The notes: generated by a model not told the origin, from the sequence alone. DNA of 64,000 nucleotides from Variovorax sp. OV329 (GCF_900114785.1 NZ_FOUG01000015.1:88918-152917), one strand, 5' to 3'; positions 33,547-42,541 are shown, counted from the stretch's first letter. Program-made: numbers and translations.

Positions 33547-34359
33547 TCAGACGGCCCAGCGCAGCGCGTGCGCCGCGGGCTGCGGCCAGGGGGTGCTTTG
33601 CGCAGGTGCCGCATCGGGCTTCTGCAGCACGCGGTCGAGGATGCGTTTCTCCAGCGCCGCGAAGGCCGGGTCGCCCTGCGAGCGCGGACGCGCCAGGGTG
33701 ATGGCTTCGTCCAGCGCGATGCGGCCGTCCTCGATGAGGATCACGCGGTCGGCCAGCGCCACCGCCTCCTGCACGTCGTGCGTCACCAGCAGCGCGGTGA
33801 AGCGGTGCCGCTGCCACAGCGACTCGATGAGGCGGTGCATCTCGATGCGGGTGAGCGCATCCAGCGCGCCCAGGGGTTCGTCGAGCAGCAGCAGGCGCGG
33901 CTGGTGGACCAGCGCACGCGCCAGGGCCACGCGCTGGCGCTGGCCGCCGGACAGGCGCGCCGGCCATTCGCCCTCGCGCTCGGCCAGGCCGACCTGCGCC
34001 AGCACCTCCTTCGCACGCGGACGGTCCTTGGGCGGCAGGCCCAGCGTGACGTTGTCCAGCACGCGGCGCCAGGGCAGCAGGCGCGCCTCCTGGAACATGA
34101 TGCGCACCTCGTCGCGCAGCCCGTCGATGGACTCGCCATCGGCCAGCAGCTGGCCTTCGCTTGTGTGTTCCAGTCCCGCGACCAGGCGCAGCAGCGTGCT
34201 CTTGCCGCAGCCGCTGCGCCCCACGATGGCGATGAACTGCCCGGGCTCGATGGACAGCTTGAGCTGCCGCAGCACCTCGCGCTGTCCGTAGCGCTTGCTC
34301 AGGTTGCGGGCCTGCAGGCGCACGCCCTGCCCTTGCCCTTCGGCTTCTCGTTCGCTCAT
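33547..34359 (-). CDS. ssuB: Aliphatic sulfonate ABC transporter ATPase SsuB
   Basis: This 270-aa ATPase has Walker A GRSGCGKST (about 47-55), Q-loop FQEARLLPW, signature LSGGQRQR, Walker B LLLLDEPLGALD and H-loop VTHD. The EARLLPW stretch is characteristic of the SsuB/TauB branch. ATG 34359 overlaps the ssuC stop (ATGA). Confidence 0.93.
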   Translation of the reverse strand: MSEREAEGQGQGVRLQARNLSKRYGQREVLRQLKLSIEPGQFIAIVGRSGCGKSTLLRLVAGLEHTSEGQLLADGESIDGLRDEVRIMFQEARLLPWRRVLDNVTLGLPPKDRPRAKEVLAQVGLAEREGEWPARLSGGQRQRVALARALVHQPRLLLLDEPLGALDALTRIEMHRLIESLWQRHRFTALLVTHDVQEAVALADRVILIEDGRIALDEAITLARPRSQGDPAFAALEKRILDRVLQKPDAAPAQSTPWPQPAAHALRWAV

Positions 34360-35204
34360 GACTTCTTCCCCTGGTAGCCCGGATGCCAGCGCAGCCAGCC
34401 GCGTTCCAGCGCGCGTGCGAACACGTCGGCCAGCTTGCCCAGCAGCGCATAGAGCAGGATGCCCACCAGCACCACGTCGGTCCGAAGGAACTCGCGGGCG
34501 TTCATCGTGAGGTAGCCGATGCCCGACTGCGCCGAGATGGTCTCGGCCACGATCAGGATCACCCACATGAGGCCCAGCGAGAAGCGCAGCCCCACCAGGA
34601 TCGACGACATCGCGCCGGGCAGGATCACCTCCTTGTAGAGCTGCCAGCGCGAGAGGCCGTAGCTGCGCCCCATCTCGATGAGCTGCGGGTCCACGTTGCG
34701 GATGCCGTGGAAGGTGTTGAGGTAGATCGGGAAGAAGACCGAGATCGAGATCAGGAAGATCTTGGCCGTCTCCTCGATGCCGAACCACAGGATCACCAGC
34801 GGGATGAGCGCCAGCGCCGGCACGTTGCGCACCATCTGCACGGTGGAATCGAGCAGGGTTTCGAGAAAGCGTACCGAGCCGGTCAAGAGGCCCAGCAGCA
34901 GGCCCGCGCCACCGCCGATGGCCAGGCCCAGCAGGGCGCGGCCGGCGCTGATCTTCAGGTGTTCCCACAGTTCGCCGGAAAGCGTGAGCTCCCAGGCGCT
35001 GCGCAGCATGTCCAGCGGCGCCGGCAGCACCCGCGCAGACAGCCAGCCGGCCGAGGACGACACCTGCCACGCGATCACCAGCGCCAGCGGCACCAGCCAG
35101 GGCACCAGCCGCTTCGCCACGGCGCGCGCCAGGTTGCGCAACGCGCCGAACGAGGGCGGCGATGGCACTTCCGGCACGGAAAGGGTCGAGAGTTGTTCGC
35201 TCAT
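34356..35204 (-). CDS. ssuC: Aliphatic sulfonate ABC transporter permease SsuC
   Basis: The 282-aa permease has about six transmembrane helices and the EAA loop (MGRSYGLSRWQLYKEVILPG, near 200) that contacts SsuB. ATG 35204 is preferred to 35213 because AGGA lies nine bases before it. It sits 18 bp after ssuD. Confidence 0.92.
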   Translation of the reverse strand: MSEQLSTLSVPEVPSPPSFGALRNLARAVAKRLVPWLVPLALVIAWQVSSSAGWLSARVLPAPLDMLRSAWELTLSGELWEHLKISAGRALLGLAIGGGAGLLLGLLTGSVRFLETLLDSTVQMVRNVPALALIPLVILWFGIEETAKIFLISISVFFPIYLNTFHGIRNVDPQLIEMGRSYGLSRWQLYKEVILPGAMSSILVGLRFSLGLMWVILIVAETISAQSGIGYLTMNAREFLRTDVVLVGILLYALLGKLADVFARALERGWLRWHPGYQGKKS

Positions 35205-35222
35205 GGATGCCATTCCTGCGCT

Positions 35223-36392
35223 TCAGCTTTGCGAGGCCAGACGCGAAGGCGCGTCCAGGTTCGCCACCACCTCGCCGAAGGGGCCGGTCTGCGTCTGGCC
35301 GCCCAGCTTCGCCTTCACCTTGCGCGACAGCAGCGGGAACACCAGCTCCGCGAAGCGGTAGGCCTCCTCCAGGTGCGGGTAGCCCGAGAAGATGAAGCGG
35401 TCGATGCCCAGCGCGGCGTATTCCTCGATGCGCGCTGCCACCGTCTTCGCATCGCCCACCAGCGCGGTGCCGGCACCGCCGCGCACCAGGCCGACGCCGG
35501 CCCACAGGTTGGGGCTGATCTCCAGGTCGGCGCGGCTTCGCTTGCTGCCGCCTTGATGCAGGGCCGCCATGCGGCGCTGGCCTTCGGAATCCATGCGCGC
35601 GAAAGCAGCCTGCGCACGGGCCACGGTGGCGTCGTCCACGCGGCTGATCAGTTCGTCGGCCGCGCGCCATGCGGCTTCTTCCGTCTCGCGGACGATCACG
35701 TGCAGGCGAATGCCGAAGCTCAGCTTGCGGCCGTGCTTCGCGGCGCGCTCGCGCACGTCGGCCAGCTTGCGCGCCACGTCCAGGGGCGGTTCGCCCCAGG
35801 TCAGGTAGGCATCGACCTGCTCGGCCGCCAGGTCGTGCGCCGCCGCGGACGAACCGCCGAACCACACCGGCGGATGGGGCTGCTGCACGCTGGGAAACAG
35901 AAGCCGCGCGCCCTTCACGCTCAGGTGCTTGCCCTCGAAGTCGTAGGTCTCGCTGCCGTGGCTGCGCGTGATGATCTCGCGCCAGATGCGGATGAACTCG
36001 GCCGACTGCTCGTAGCGCGCCGCATGGTCGAGATACACGCCGTCGCCCTCCAGCTCGGCCTGGTCGCCGCCGGTGACCAGGTTCACCAGCAGCCGCCCGC
36101 CCGAGAGCCGGTCGAAGGTCGCGGCCATGCGCGCCGCCAGGCTGGGCTGGTGCAAGCCGGGCCGCACCGCGACCAGGAACTTCAGCTGCCGCGTGGCGCC
36201 GATCAGGCTGGAAGCAATGACCCACGGGTCCTCGCAGGAGCGGCCCGTGGGAATGAGCACGCCCTCGTATCCCAGGCTGTCGGCGGCGCCGGCGACCTGT
36301 CGCAGGTAGTCGAGGTCCACCTGGCGCGCGCCCTCGGCGCTGCCCAGGTAGCGGCTGTCGCCGTGGGTCGGAAGAAACCAGAAGATCTGCAT
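35223..36392 (-). CDS. ssuD: FMNH2-dependent alkanesulfonate monooxygenase
   Basis: The 389-aa luciferase-fold enzyme splits alkanesulfonates to aldehyde and sulfite using FMNH2 from SsuE. Recognisable stretches are IFWFLPTHGDSRYLG at the N-terminus, LIPTGRSCEDPW (about 46) and RLLVNLVTGGD (about 100). Length is normal. No clear Shine-Dalgarno precedes its ATG, which fits reinitiation after the small ORF that ends 24 bp upstream. Confidence 0.95.
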   Translation of the reverse strand: MQIFWFLPTHGDSRYLGSAEGARQVDLDYLRQVAGAADSLGYEGVLIPTGRSCEDPWVIASSLIGATRQLKFLVAVRPGLHQPSLAARMAATFDRLSGGRLLVNLVTGGDQAELEGDGVYLDHAARYEQSAEFIRIWREIITRSHGSETYDFEGKHLSVKGARLLFPSVQQPHPPVWFGGSSAAAHDLAAEQVDAYLTWGEPPLDVARKLADVRERAAKHGRKLSFGIRLHVIVRETEEAAWRAADELISRVDDATVARAQAAFARMDSEGQRRMAALHQGGSKRSRADLEISPNLWAGVGLVRGGAGTALVGDAKTVAARIEEYAALGIDRFIFSGYPHLEEAYRFAELVFPLLSRKVKAKLGGQTQTGPFGEVVANLDAPSRLASQS

Positions 36393-36416
36393 GGGTTGGT
36401 GTCTCGATGGGTGATT

Positions 36417-36533
36417 TCAGACGGCGAAGAGAAGCAGGGCCGGCGCGCGGAAGGGCCGTGTCGGCAGGCCCCAGGCGCAGGCGGTGACGCGCACCACCTG
36501 GGCGATGCGCCGGCGCAGGTCGTCGCTTGGCAT
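36417..36533 (-). CDS. 38-aa small ORF between ssuA and ssuD
   Basis: ATG 36533 has a strong GGAGG five bases upstream and starts 14 bp after the ssuA stop. The ORF stops 24 bp before ssuD, which lacks its own clear ribosome binding site. The peptide begins MPSDDLRRRIAQVVRVTACA and has one Cys and a hydrophobic end (PALLLFAV). It resembles no family I recognise. It may be a small protein of the sulfonate pathway, or a leader whose translation gates ssuD, possibly sensing Cys or Arg supply. Confidence 0.6.
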   Translation of the reverse strand: MPSDDLRRRIAQVVRVTACAWGLPTRPFRAPALLLFAV

Positions 36534-36547
36534 CCCGGCCTCCTTCT

Positions 36548-37519
36548 TCAAGCGATGCCGGACGCCGCGGCCTCGAGCACGTTGATCTTTTTCGGGATCA
36601 GCTTGAGCGCGAGGAAGGTGTCGGCGATCACCTGCTGCTCGGCCAGGATGGCCTTGGTGATCGGGCCCACGCCGAAGGCGGTGCGCCCGATGCTCGCCTC
36701 GCCCACCGAGCGCGGCAGGCCCCACAGCTGCGCCAGCTCGGTCCCCAGTGCGTTGGGGTTGGCCGCGCCCCAGACGTCGATCTGGTTGATCTCCTCGATC
36801 AGCACCTTGATCACATCCTGGTTCTTCTCGGCGTAGTTCAGCGACGAGAAGTAGTAAGCCCGGTTGTTCACCACGCCCGTGGCATCGGCCAGCCGGAACG
36901 CTTCCAGCGCCTGCTCGGCGGCGGCGCTGAAGGGGTCCCAGATCACCCAGGCATCGACCGCGTTCTTCTCGAAGGCGGCACGCGCATCGGCCGGCGGCAG
37001 GAAGACGACGTTGACGTCGCCATAGCCCAGGCCGTGCTTCTCCAGTAGCTTCACGAGGAAGTAGTGGACGTTGCTGCCCTTGTTGAGCGCGACCTTCTTC
37101 CCCTTGAGATCGGCCACCGACCTGATCGGCGAACCCTTGGGCACCAGCACCGCCTCGGTCTGCGGGCGCGGCACGGTGGCGGCCACGTAGGCCAGCGGCG
37201 CGCCGGCGGCCTGCGCGAAGATGGGCGGCGCCTCGCCCACGTCGCCGAAGTCGATGGAGCCGACGTTGAGCGCTTCCAGCTGCACGGGGCCGGCGGTGAA
37301 TTCGGTCCACTTGACCGACACGCCCAGCGGGGCGAGCCGCTTCTCCAGCGTGCCGCGGCCCTTGAGCAGGCTCAGGTAGCCCTTCTGGTGGCCCACGCGA
37401 AGCTGCCGTGCGGCGGGCGACTGCGCCAGGCTCGCGATGGCGGGCAGCCCGAGGCCCGCGGCGGCCGCGGCCTGGATGAGCCGGCGGCGCTGATTGGAAA
37501 CGAGGGTGCTGTTCGTCAT
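36548..37519 (-). CDS. ssuA: Aliphatic sulfonate-binding protein SsuA
   Basis: This 323-aa periplasmic protein has an Arg-rich signal (QRRRLIQAAAAAGLGLPAIA) and the NrtA/SsuA/TauA fold: RVGHQKGYLSLLKGRGTLEK near 42 and FGDVGEAPPIFAQAAG near 90. It feeds sulfonates to SsuC/SsuB. It is separated from ssuE by 134 bp that include a GC-rich hairpin. Confidence 0.92.
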   Translation of the reverse strand: MTNSTLVSNQRRRLIQAAAAAGLGLPAIASLAQSPAARQLRVGHQKGYLSLLKGRGTLEKRLAPLGVSVKWTEFTAGPVQLEALNVGSIDFGDVGEAPPIFAQAAGAPLAYVAATVPRPQTEAVLVPKGSPIRSVADLKGKKVALNKGSNVHYFLVKLLEKHGLGYGDVNVVFLPPADARAAFEKNAVDAWVIWDPFSAAAEQALEAFRLADATGVVNNRAYYFSSLNYAEKNQDVIKVLIEEINQIDVWGAANPNALGTELAQLWGLPRSVGEASIGRTAFGVGPITKAILAEQQVIADTFLALKLIPKKINVLEAAASGIA

Positions 37520-37564
37520 GTTCTTGTTCCTTGAAGTCGTTCTTGATGGCGTGCGTATCCCCTC

Positions 37565-37583
37565 GCGGCCCGTTCGGGGCCGC
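37565..37583. other. Hairpin between ssuE and ssuA
   Basis: GCGGCCC-GTTCG-GGGCCGC forms a seven-base-pair stem in the only sizeable gap of the ssu operon. No T-run follows on the minus strand, so it is not a classic terminator. It may stabilise the ssuA transcript or allow different amounts of SsuE and SsuA. Confidence 0.4.
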
Positions 37584-37653
37584 GTCGCATTCGACCGGGG
37601 GGAAGGAGTGAAGCGTGCCGCCGCAGCGTGAAATGGCGCGGCAGCGAGCGGCC

Positions 37654-38250
37654 TCAGGCGCTACATCGCACCTGGGAGAAGTGAACCGGCTCGAAGCCTT
37701 GCAGCGGCTTGAGATGCAGGCCCTCGAAGGCCAGCGTCTCCACGCTGTCGTCCAGGCGTTGCGCCAGGTCGCTGTGCAGCTGGTAGGCGCCTTCGGGCGT
37801 GAGGGTCACCTGCGAATCGGTGGCGTAGACGCCGGCCAGGACGTGCCGCGCGGCCAGCGACTGCAGCACCGGGCGCAGCGCATAGTCCAGCGCCAGCATG
37901 TGGTGCGGGCTGCCGCCGCTGGCCAGCGGCAGCACGGTCTTGCCCTTGAGCGCCGACTGCGGCAGCAGGTCGAGGAAGGCCTTCAGGACGCCGGTGTAGG
38001 CCGCCTTGTAGACCGGCGTGGCGATGACCACCGCCCTCGCCTGCGCCAGCTGGTCGGCGGCGCGCTGTAGTTGCGGGTGCGAGGCATCTGCCGACAGCAG
38101 GGCCTGCGCCGGCAGCTCGCGCACCGAGAGCCGCTCGATGCGCGCGCCGCGCAGCGCCAGCCGCGTGCCCACCGCCTCCAGCAGCGCACTGGAACGCGAA
38201 GGCGCCGAAGGGCTGCCCGCCACCAACAGGACGCTGCCGGAGGTGCTCAT
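37654..38250 (-). CDS. ssuE: NADPH-dependent FMN reductase SsuE
   Basis: The 198-aa flavoprotein supplies FMNH2 to SsuD. It has the FMN phosphate loop AGSPSAPSRSSALLEAV (about 11-27) and the stretch ATPVYKAAYTGVLKAFLDLLPQ (about 77-98), both typical of SsuE. ATG 38250 overlaps the sbp stop (TGATG), which ties it to the upstream binding-protein gene. Confidence 0.93.
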   Translation of the reverse strand: MSTSGSVLLVAGSPSAPSRSSALLEAVGTRLALRGARIERLSVRELPAQALLSADASHPQLQRAADQLAQARAVVIATPVYKAAYTGVLKAFLDLLPQSALKGKTVLPLASGGSPHHMLALDYALRPVLQSLAARHVLAGVYATDSQVTLTPEGAYQLHSDLAQRLDDSVETLAFEGLHLKPLQGFEPVHFSQVRCSA

Positions 38251-39275
38251 CACTTGCTCTTGGTATAGATCTGGTCGAAGGACGCGCCGTCCGCGAAGTG
38301 CGCCTTGTCCGCCTTCGACCAGCCGCCGAAGGCCTCGTCGATGGTGAACAGCGCCAGCTTCGGGAACTGGGTGGCGTACTTGGCCTTGGCCTTGTCGCTG
38401 GTCGGGCGGTAGTAGTTGCGGCCGGCGATGTCCTGGCCTTCGTCGGTGTACCAGTACTTGAGGTATTCCTCGGCCACGGCGCGGGTGCCGCGCTTGTCCA
38501 CCACCTTGTCGACCACCGTCACCGCGGGCTCGGCCAGGATGGACAGGGAAGGCACCACGATGTCGAACTTGTCGGGACCGAATTCCTTGATGGCGAGGAA
38601 GGCTTCGTTCTCCCAGGCCAGCAGCACGTCGCCCACGCCGCGCTGCACGAAGGTGATGGTGCTGCCGCGGGCGCCCGTGTCGAGCACCGGCACGTTCTGG
38701 TAGACCTTGCCCACGAATTCCTTGGCCTTATCGTCTCCGCCGTACTTGCGCTTGGCGAACTCCCAGGCGGCCAGGTAGTTCCAGCGGGCGCCGCCGGAGG
38801 TCTTGGGGTTGGGGGTGATCACCTGCACGCCAGGCTTGGCGAGGTCGTCCCAGTCCTTCAGTCCCTTGGGGTTGCCCTTCTTCACCAGGAACACGATGGT
38901 CGAGGTGTAGGGCGAGGAGTTGTGCGGCAGGCGCTTCTGCCAGTCGGGCTTGACCAGGGCGCCGTGGGTGACCAGCGCGTCGGTGTCGCCGGCCAGCGCC
39001 AGGGTGGCCACGTCGGCTTCCAGGCCGTCGATGATGGAGCGGGCCTGCTTGCCCGAGCCGCCGTGCGACTGCTTGATGCTCACGTCCTGGCCGGCCTTGT
39101 CCTTCCAGTACTTGGCGAAGGCCTTGTTGAAGTCCACGTACAGCTCGCGGGTGGGGTCGTAGGAGACGTTCAGCAGCTGCACCGACTGAGCCAGCGACGG
39201 CAATGCCGTGAGGGCCATGCCGGCACCCAGCGCGGCACCCAGGGAAAGCTTGATAAAGTTGCGGCGAAGACTCAT
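38250..39275 (-). CDS. Second sulfate-binding protein (Sbp paralogue)
   Basis: The 341-aa product is a paralogue of the sulfate-binding protein at 25806-26819, with LLNVSYDPTRELYVDFNKAF and SHGGSGKQARSIIDG. Its signal peptide has a twin-arginine pattern (LRRNFIKLS), unlike the Sec-type signal of the other copy. It heads the ssu operon but has no dedicated permease, so it may share CysTWA or bind another oxyanion. ATG 39275 is preferred; an ATG at 39299 would add eight residues before the twin-arginine signal. Confidence 0.9.
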   Translation of the reverse strand: MSLRRNFIKLSLGAALGAGMALTALPSLAQSVQLLNVSYDPTRELYVDFNKAFAKYWKDKAGQDVSIKQSHGGSGKQARSIIDGLEADVATLALAGDTDALVTHGALVKPDWQKRLPHNSSPYTSTIVFLVKKGNPKGLKDWDDLAKPGVQVITPNPKTSGGARWNYLAAWEFAKRKYGGDDKAKEFVGKVYQNVPVLDTGARGSTITFVQRGVGDVLLAWENEAFLAIKEFGPDKFDIVVPSLSILAEPAVTVVDKVVDKRGTRAVAEEYLKYWYTDEGQDIAGRNYYRPTSDKAKAKYATQFPKLALFTIDEAFGGWSKADKAHFADGASFDQIYTKSK

Positions 39276-39327
39276 GGTGTTTCTGCTCAGGAAATGCATA
39301 ACGATGAAGTCTTGAATTCTTGTTGAG

Positions 39328-39371
39328 GCATAAGAAAAGGCGAACTACCGAGTTCTCAGTTCTTCATAGCC
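39328..39371. promoter_or_regulatory. Divergent regulatory region of the ssu operon and yggX
   Basis: The gap contains GAACT-ACCG-AGTTC (39342-39355), a perfect five-base inverted repeat followed by another AGTTC, between CATAAG and TTCATAG. The order ATAAG..GCGAAC..GTTC..TTCATA loosely resembles the elements before cysI and cysH. It probably controls sbp-ssuEADCBF on the minus strand. Confidence 0.45.
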
Positions 39372-39422
39372 AAATCAACTAAAGACCCACCTACCCCCAT
39401 TTCGAAGAAGGCAGGCACCCCC

Positions 39423-39695
39423 ATGGCACGCATGGTTCAATGCATCAAGCTCGGTCGCGAGGCCGAAGGTCTGGACTTTCCGCCCTACCCCGGCGATCTC
39501 GGCAAGCGCATCTGGGAAAGCGTCAGCAAGGAGGCCTGGGCCGCCTGGCTCAAGCAGCAGACCATGCTGGTCAACGAGAACCGCCTGAACCTGGCCGACC
39601 TGCGCGCCCGCCAGTACCTGGCCCGCCAGATGGAGAAGCACTTCTTCGGCGAGGGCGCCGACACGGCCCAGGGCTACGTGCCCCCCACCAACTGA
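39423..39695 (+). CDS. yggX: Probable Fe(2+)-trafficking protein YggX
   Basis: This 90-aa protein is a complete YggX: MVQCIKLGREAEGLDFPPYPG at the N-terminus with the conserved Cys, and WLKQQTMLVNENRLN in the middle. YggX protects iron-sulfur clusters from oxidative damage and may carry iron. It sits 9 bp before mnmC, divergent from the ssu operon. Confidence 0.95.
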   Translation: MARMVQCIKLGREAEGLDFPPYPGDLGKRIWESVSKEAWAAWLKQQTMLVNENRLNLADLRARQYLARQMEKHFFGEGADTAQGYVPPTN

Positions 39696-39703
39696 CACTG
39701 GCG

Positions 39704-41551
39704 GTGTCCGCCGCCGAGCCGCTGCACTGGCGCGCCGATGGCGTGCCGCACAGCCCGCGCTTCCAGGACATCTACCACAGCGAATCCGGCGCGCTGGCCC
39801 AGGCACGGCATGTGTTCCTGGGCGGCTGCGGACTGCCCGAGGCCTGGGCGGGCCGGGCGCAATGGCGGATTCTCGAAACAGGCTTCGGGCTGGGCCTCAA
39901 TTTCCTGACAAGCTGGCAGGCCTGGCGCGGCGATCCGTCGCGGCCAGGACTGTTGCACTTCGTTTCGGTCGAGGCCTATCCGGTGGCCGCCGAGGACATC
40001 GTCCGTGCCGCTGGCGCCTACCCGGAACTGGCGCCGCTTGCCAAGGAACTTGCCGGCCAATGGAACGGGCTGCTGCCAGGCTTCCACCGCCTGGGCTTCG
40101 AGAGCGGCCGCGTGCTGCTCACGCTGTGCATCGGCGATGTGAAGCCCATGCTGAAGTCGCTGGGCCGTTTCGAGGCCGACAGCATCTTCCTGGACGGCTT
40201 CGCACCTGATCGCAATCCCGAGATGTGGTCGCTGGACACCGTCAAGGGCGTCTCCCGCTTTGCCCGACGCGGCACCCGGGTGGCCACCTGGACGGTGGCC
40301 CGCGAGCTGCGCGACGCCCTTGCCCAGACGGGCTACCAGGCGCACAAGCTCCCGGGCCTTCCGCCCAAGCGCGACCGGCTGGAGGGCGTCTTCGAACCCA
40401 GCTGGACCCTGCGCAGGCCACCGGCGCCGCCGGAGCAGTTGTCTGCGGCGGGCCATTGCGTGGTGATCGGCGCGGGCCTCGCCGGCGCGGCCGTCTCGGC
40501 CAGCCTGGCGCGCCGCGGCTGGCAGGTGACGGTGCTGGATGCGGCAGGCCACCCGGCAGCCGGCGCCTCGGCTCTGCCGGTGGGCCTGCTGGCGCCGCAT
40601 GTGTCGCCAGACGACGCGCTGCTCTCGCGGCTGACGCGCGCCGGCATCCGCGCGACCTGGCAGCAACTGGCCGACCTGCTGGTGGTGGGTCAGGACTGGG
40701 CGGACACCGGTGTGCTGGAGCGCCGCGAAGCCGGCGACGCCCGTCTGCCCGCCACCTGGGCCGCCGACGGACCGAACGAAAGCTGGCAGGCAGACGCCGC
40801 GCGCCTGCGAGCCAACGGGCTCGACGAGCGGACCATCGCCCTCTGGCATGCGCGGGCGGGCTGGGTGCGCCCGGCGCGACTGGTCTCGGCCTGGCTGTCC
40901 CAGCCCGGCATCCGCGTGCTGACTGGCATGCGCGTGGAAAGCATCGGCGAGGCCCATGGCCAATGGCTCGCGCTCGACGCCGCAGGCCAGGCGCTTGCAC
41001 GAGGCGACCGCCTGGTCATCGCCGCCGGCTACGCCACCCACCGCTTCACGCCTGCGCTGCCGCTGCAGCCGGTGCGCGGCCAGGTGATGTACGGCCACGG
41101 CGCGCACGGGCTGCCCCCCAGCCCGGTCAACGGCGACGGCCACCTGATCGCCAACGTGCCCGACGGCATCGATTCGCTCTGGCTCGCCGGCTCCACCTAC
41201 GACCGCGACAGCAGCAGCACGGCCCTGCGCGAGGAAGACACGCACGCCAACCTGGAGCGCGTCGCCCGCCTGCACCCGGCCGCCCTCCTGGCACTGCAGC
41301 AGCGCCGGGTCTTCGGCCAGATGAAGGCCTGGGCCGGCGTGCGCTGCGCCCCGGGCGACCGGCGGCCGCTGGTGGGCCCGGCCGACCCGGCGCAGCCGCA
41401 GGGCCCCTGGGTCTGCACTGCGCTGGGTTCGCGGGGCTTGAGCTTCGCGGCGCTGTGCGCCGAACTGCTGGCCGCGCACTGGCATGGCGAACCGCTGCCG
41501 CTGCCCGCCGCCGCCGCCCGCGCACTGGACACGCGCCGGTTGCAGGCCTGA
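39704..41551 (+). CDS. mnmC: Bifunctional tRNA mnm5s2U34 enzyme MnmC
   Basis: The roughly 615-aa protein joins a SAM methyltransferase (TGFGLGLNFL near 53, IFLDGFAPDRNPEMW near 163) to an FAD oxidoreductase (VVIGAGLAGAAVSASLARRG near 255). It completes the 5-methylaminomethyl-2-thiouridine modification at the wobble base of some tRNAs. GTG 39704 is the most likely start; no ATG is available before the conserved EPLHWRADG segment and the ribosome binding site is weak. Confidence 0.92.
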   Translation: MSAAEPLHWRADGVPHSPRFQDIYHSESGALAQARHVFLGGCGLPEAWAGRAQWRILETGFGLGLNFLTSWQAWRGDPSRPGLLHFVSVEAYPVAAEDIVRAAGAYPELAPLAKELAGQWNGLLPGFHRLGFESGRVLLTLCIGDVKPMLKSLGRFEADSIFLDGFAPDRNPEMWSLDTVKGVSRFARRGTRVATWTVARELRDALAQTGYQAHKLPGLPPKRDRLEGVFEPSWTLRRPPAPPEQLSAAGHCVVIGAGLAGAAVSASLARRGWQVTVLDAAGHPAAGASALPVGLLAPHVSPDDALLSRLTRAGIRATWQQLADLLVVGQDWADTGVLERREAGDARLPATWAADGPNESWQADAARLRANGLDERTIALWHARAGWVRPARLVSAWLSQPGIRVLTGMRVESIGEAHGQWLALDAAGQALARGDRLVIAAGYATHRFTPALPLQPVRGQVMYGHGAHGLPPSPVNGDGHLIANVPDGIDSLWLAGSTYDRDSSSTALREEDTHANLERVARLHPAALLALQQRRVFGQMKAWAGVRCAPGDRRPLVGPADPAQPQGPWVCTALGSRGLSFAALCAELLAAHWHGEPLPLPAAAARALDTRRLQA

Positions 41552-41587
41552 AGCACGCGGGTCATCCGCTGCACGGACAATGGGGCC

Positions 41588-42535
41588 ATGCCCGTCCTGC
41601 ACTTCGACATCACCCACACCACCGTCTACCGATACAAGGAGCCGGTGAGCTTCGGCCTGCATCGCGTGATGTTCAGGCCGCGCGAGAGCCACGACCTGCG
41701 CGTGCTGGCCACCGACTTGCAGGTCAGCCCCGAGGCCAGCATCCGCATGATCCAGGACCCGAACTCCAACTCGGTGGCCCTGGTCCAGCCCCTGGGCAGC
41801 GCGACCGAACTGCGCTTCGTCTGCACCTTCCGCATCGAGCATGTCCCCTCGGCACCGGACGCGCTACTGGAGATCGATCCCACGGCCGAGTACATCCCCT
41901 TCGCCTACTCGCTGCAGGACCGCTACGACCTCGAGCGCTACCTGCGGCCGCACCACGACGACCCCGAAGGCGTGCTGATCCGCTGGGCGCAGCAGTTCCT
42001 GCAGGGCGACCAGGAAAGCAAGCGCACCCGCGACGTGCTCACGCGCATGAACGCCCACATCGGCAGGACGCTGAAATACGAGGTGCGCAACGAGGAAGGC
42101 ACCCAGTCGCCGCTGGAGACGCTGGAGCGTGGCAGCGGCACCTGCCGGGACTATGCGCTGCTGATGATGGAGGCCGCGCGCCGCCTGGGCATCGCGGCGC
42201 GCTTCGTTTCGGGCTACCTGTACGACTCCGCGCTCGACCCGTCCAAGACGGCCGAAGGCAAGCAGACGCCGGTGAGCGGCGCCGGCGCCACCCATGCCTG
42301 GATGCAGGCGTACCTCCCAGGCGCCGGCTGGATCGCCTTCGACCCCACCAACAACATCATGGGCAGCGGCCAGTTGGTCCGCGTGGCGGTGGCGCGCGAC
42401 CCGGCCTTCGCCTCGCCGCTGTCGGGAAGCTGGTACGGCGAGGCCGACGCCTACCTGGGCATGGAAGCCTCGGTCGAGGTCCGGCGCATCGACCTGGCCC
42501 CGCCGTCCGCTTCGGCGGCGGTGAAGCCCGGCTGA
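41588..42535 (+). CDS. Transglutaminase-like family protein
   Basis: This 315-aa protein has the bacterial transglutaminase N-terminal beta domain (about 1-90) and the transglutaminase core with Cys in GSGTCRDYA (about 185), His in ATHAWMQAY (about 237) and Asp in FDPTN (about 255). The triad is complete, so it is probably a cysteine protease or amidase; its substrate is unknown. It is convergent with metQ 6 bp away. Confidence 0.88.
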   Translation: MPVLHFDITHTTVYRYKEPVSFGLHRVMFRPRESHDLRVLATDLQVSPEASIRMIQDPNSNSVALVQPLGSATELRFVCTFRIEHVPSAPDALLEIDPTAEYIPFAYSLQDRYDLERYLRPHHDDPEGVLIRWAQQFLQGDQESKRTRDVLTRMNAHIGRTLKYEVRNEEGTQSPLETLERGSGTCRDYALLMMEAARRLGIAARFVSGYLYDSALDPSKTAEGKQTPVSGAGATHAWMQAYLPGAGWIAFDPTNNIMGSGQLVRVAVARDPAFASPLSGSWYGEADAYLGMEASVEVRRIDLAPPSASAAVKPG

Positions 42536-42541
42536 CGCGGC

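Noticed and set aside
37565..37583. Hairpin between ssuE and ssuA as a terminator
   Set aside because: No T-run follows on the transcribed strand, so it is listed only as a hairpin.
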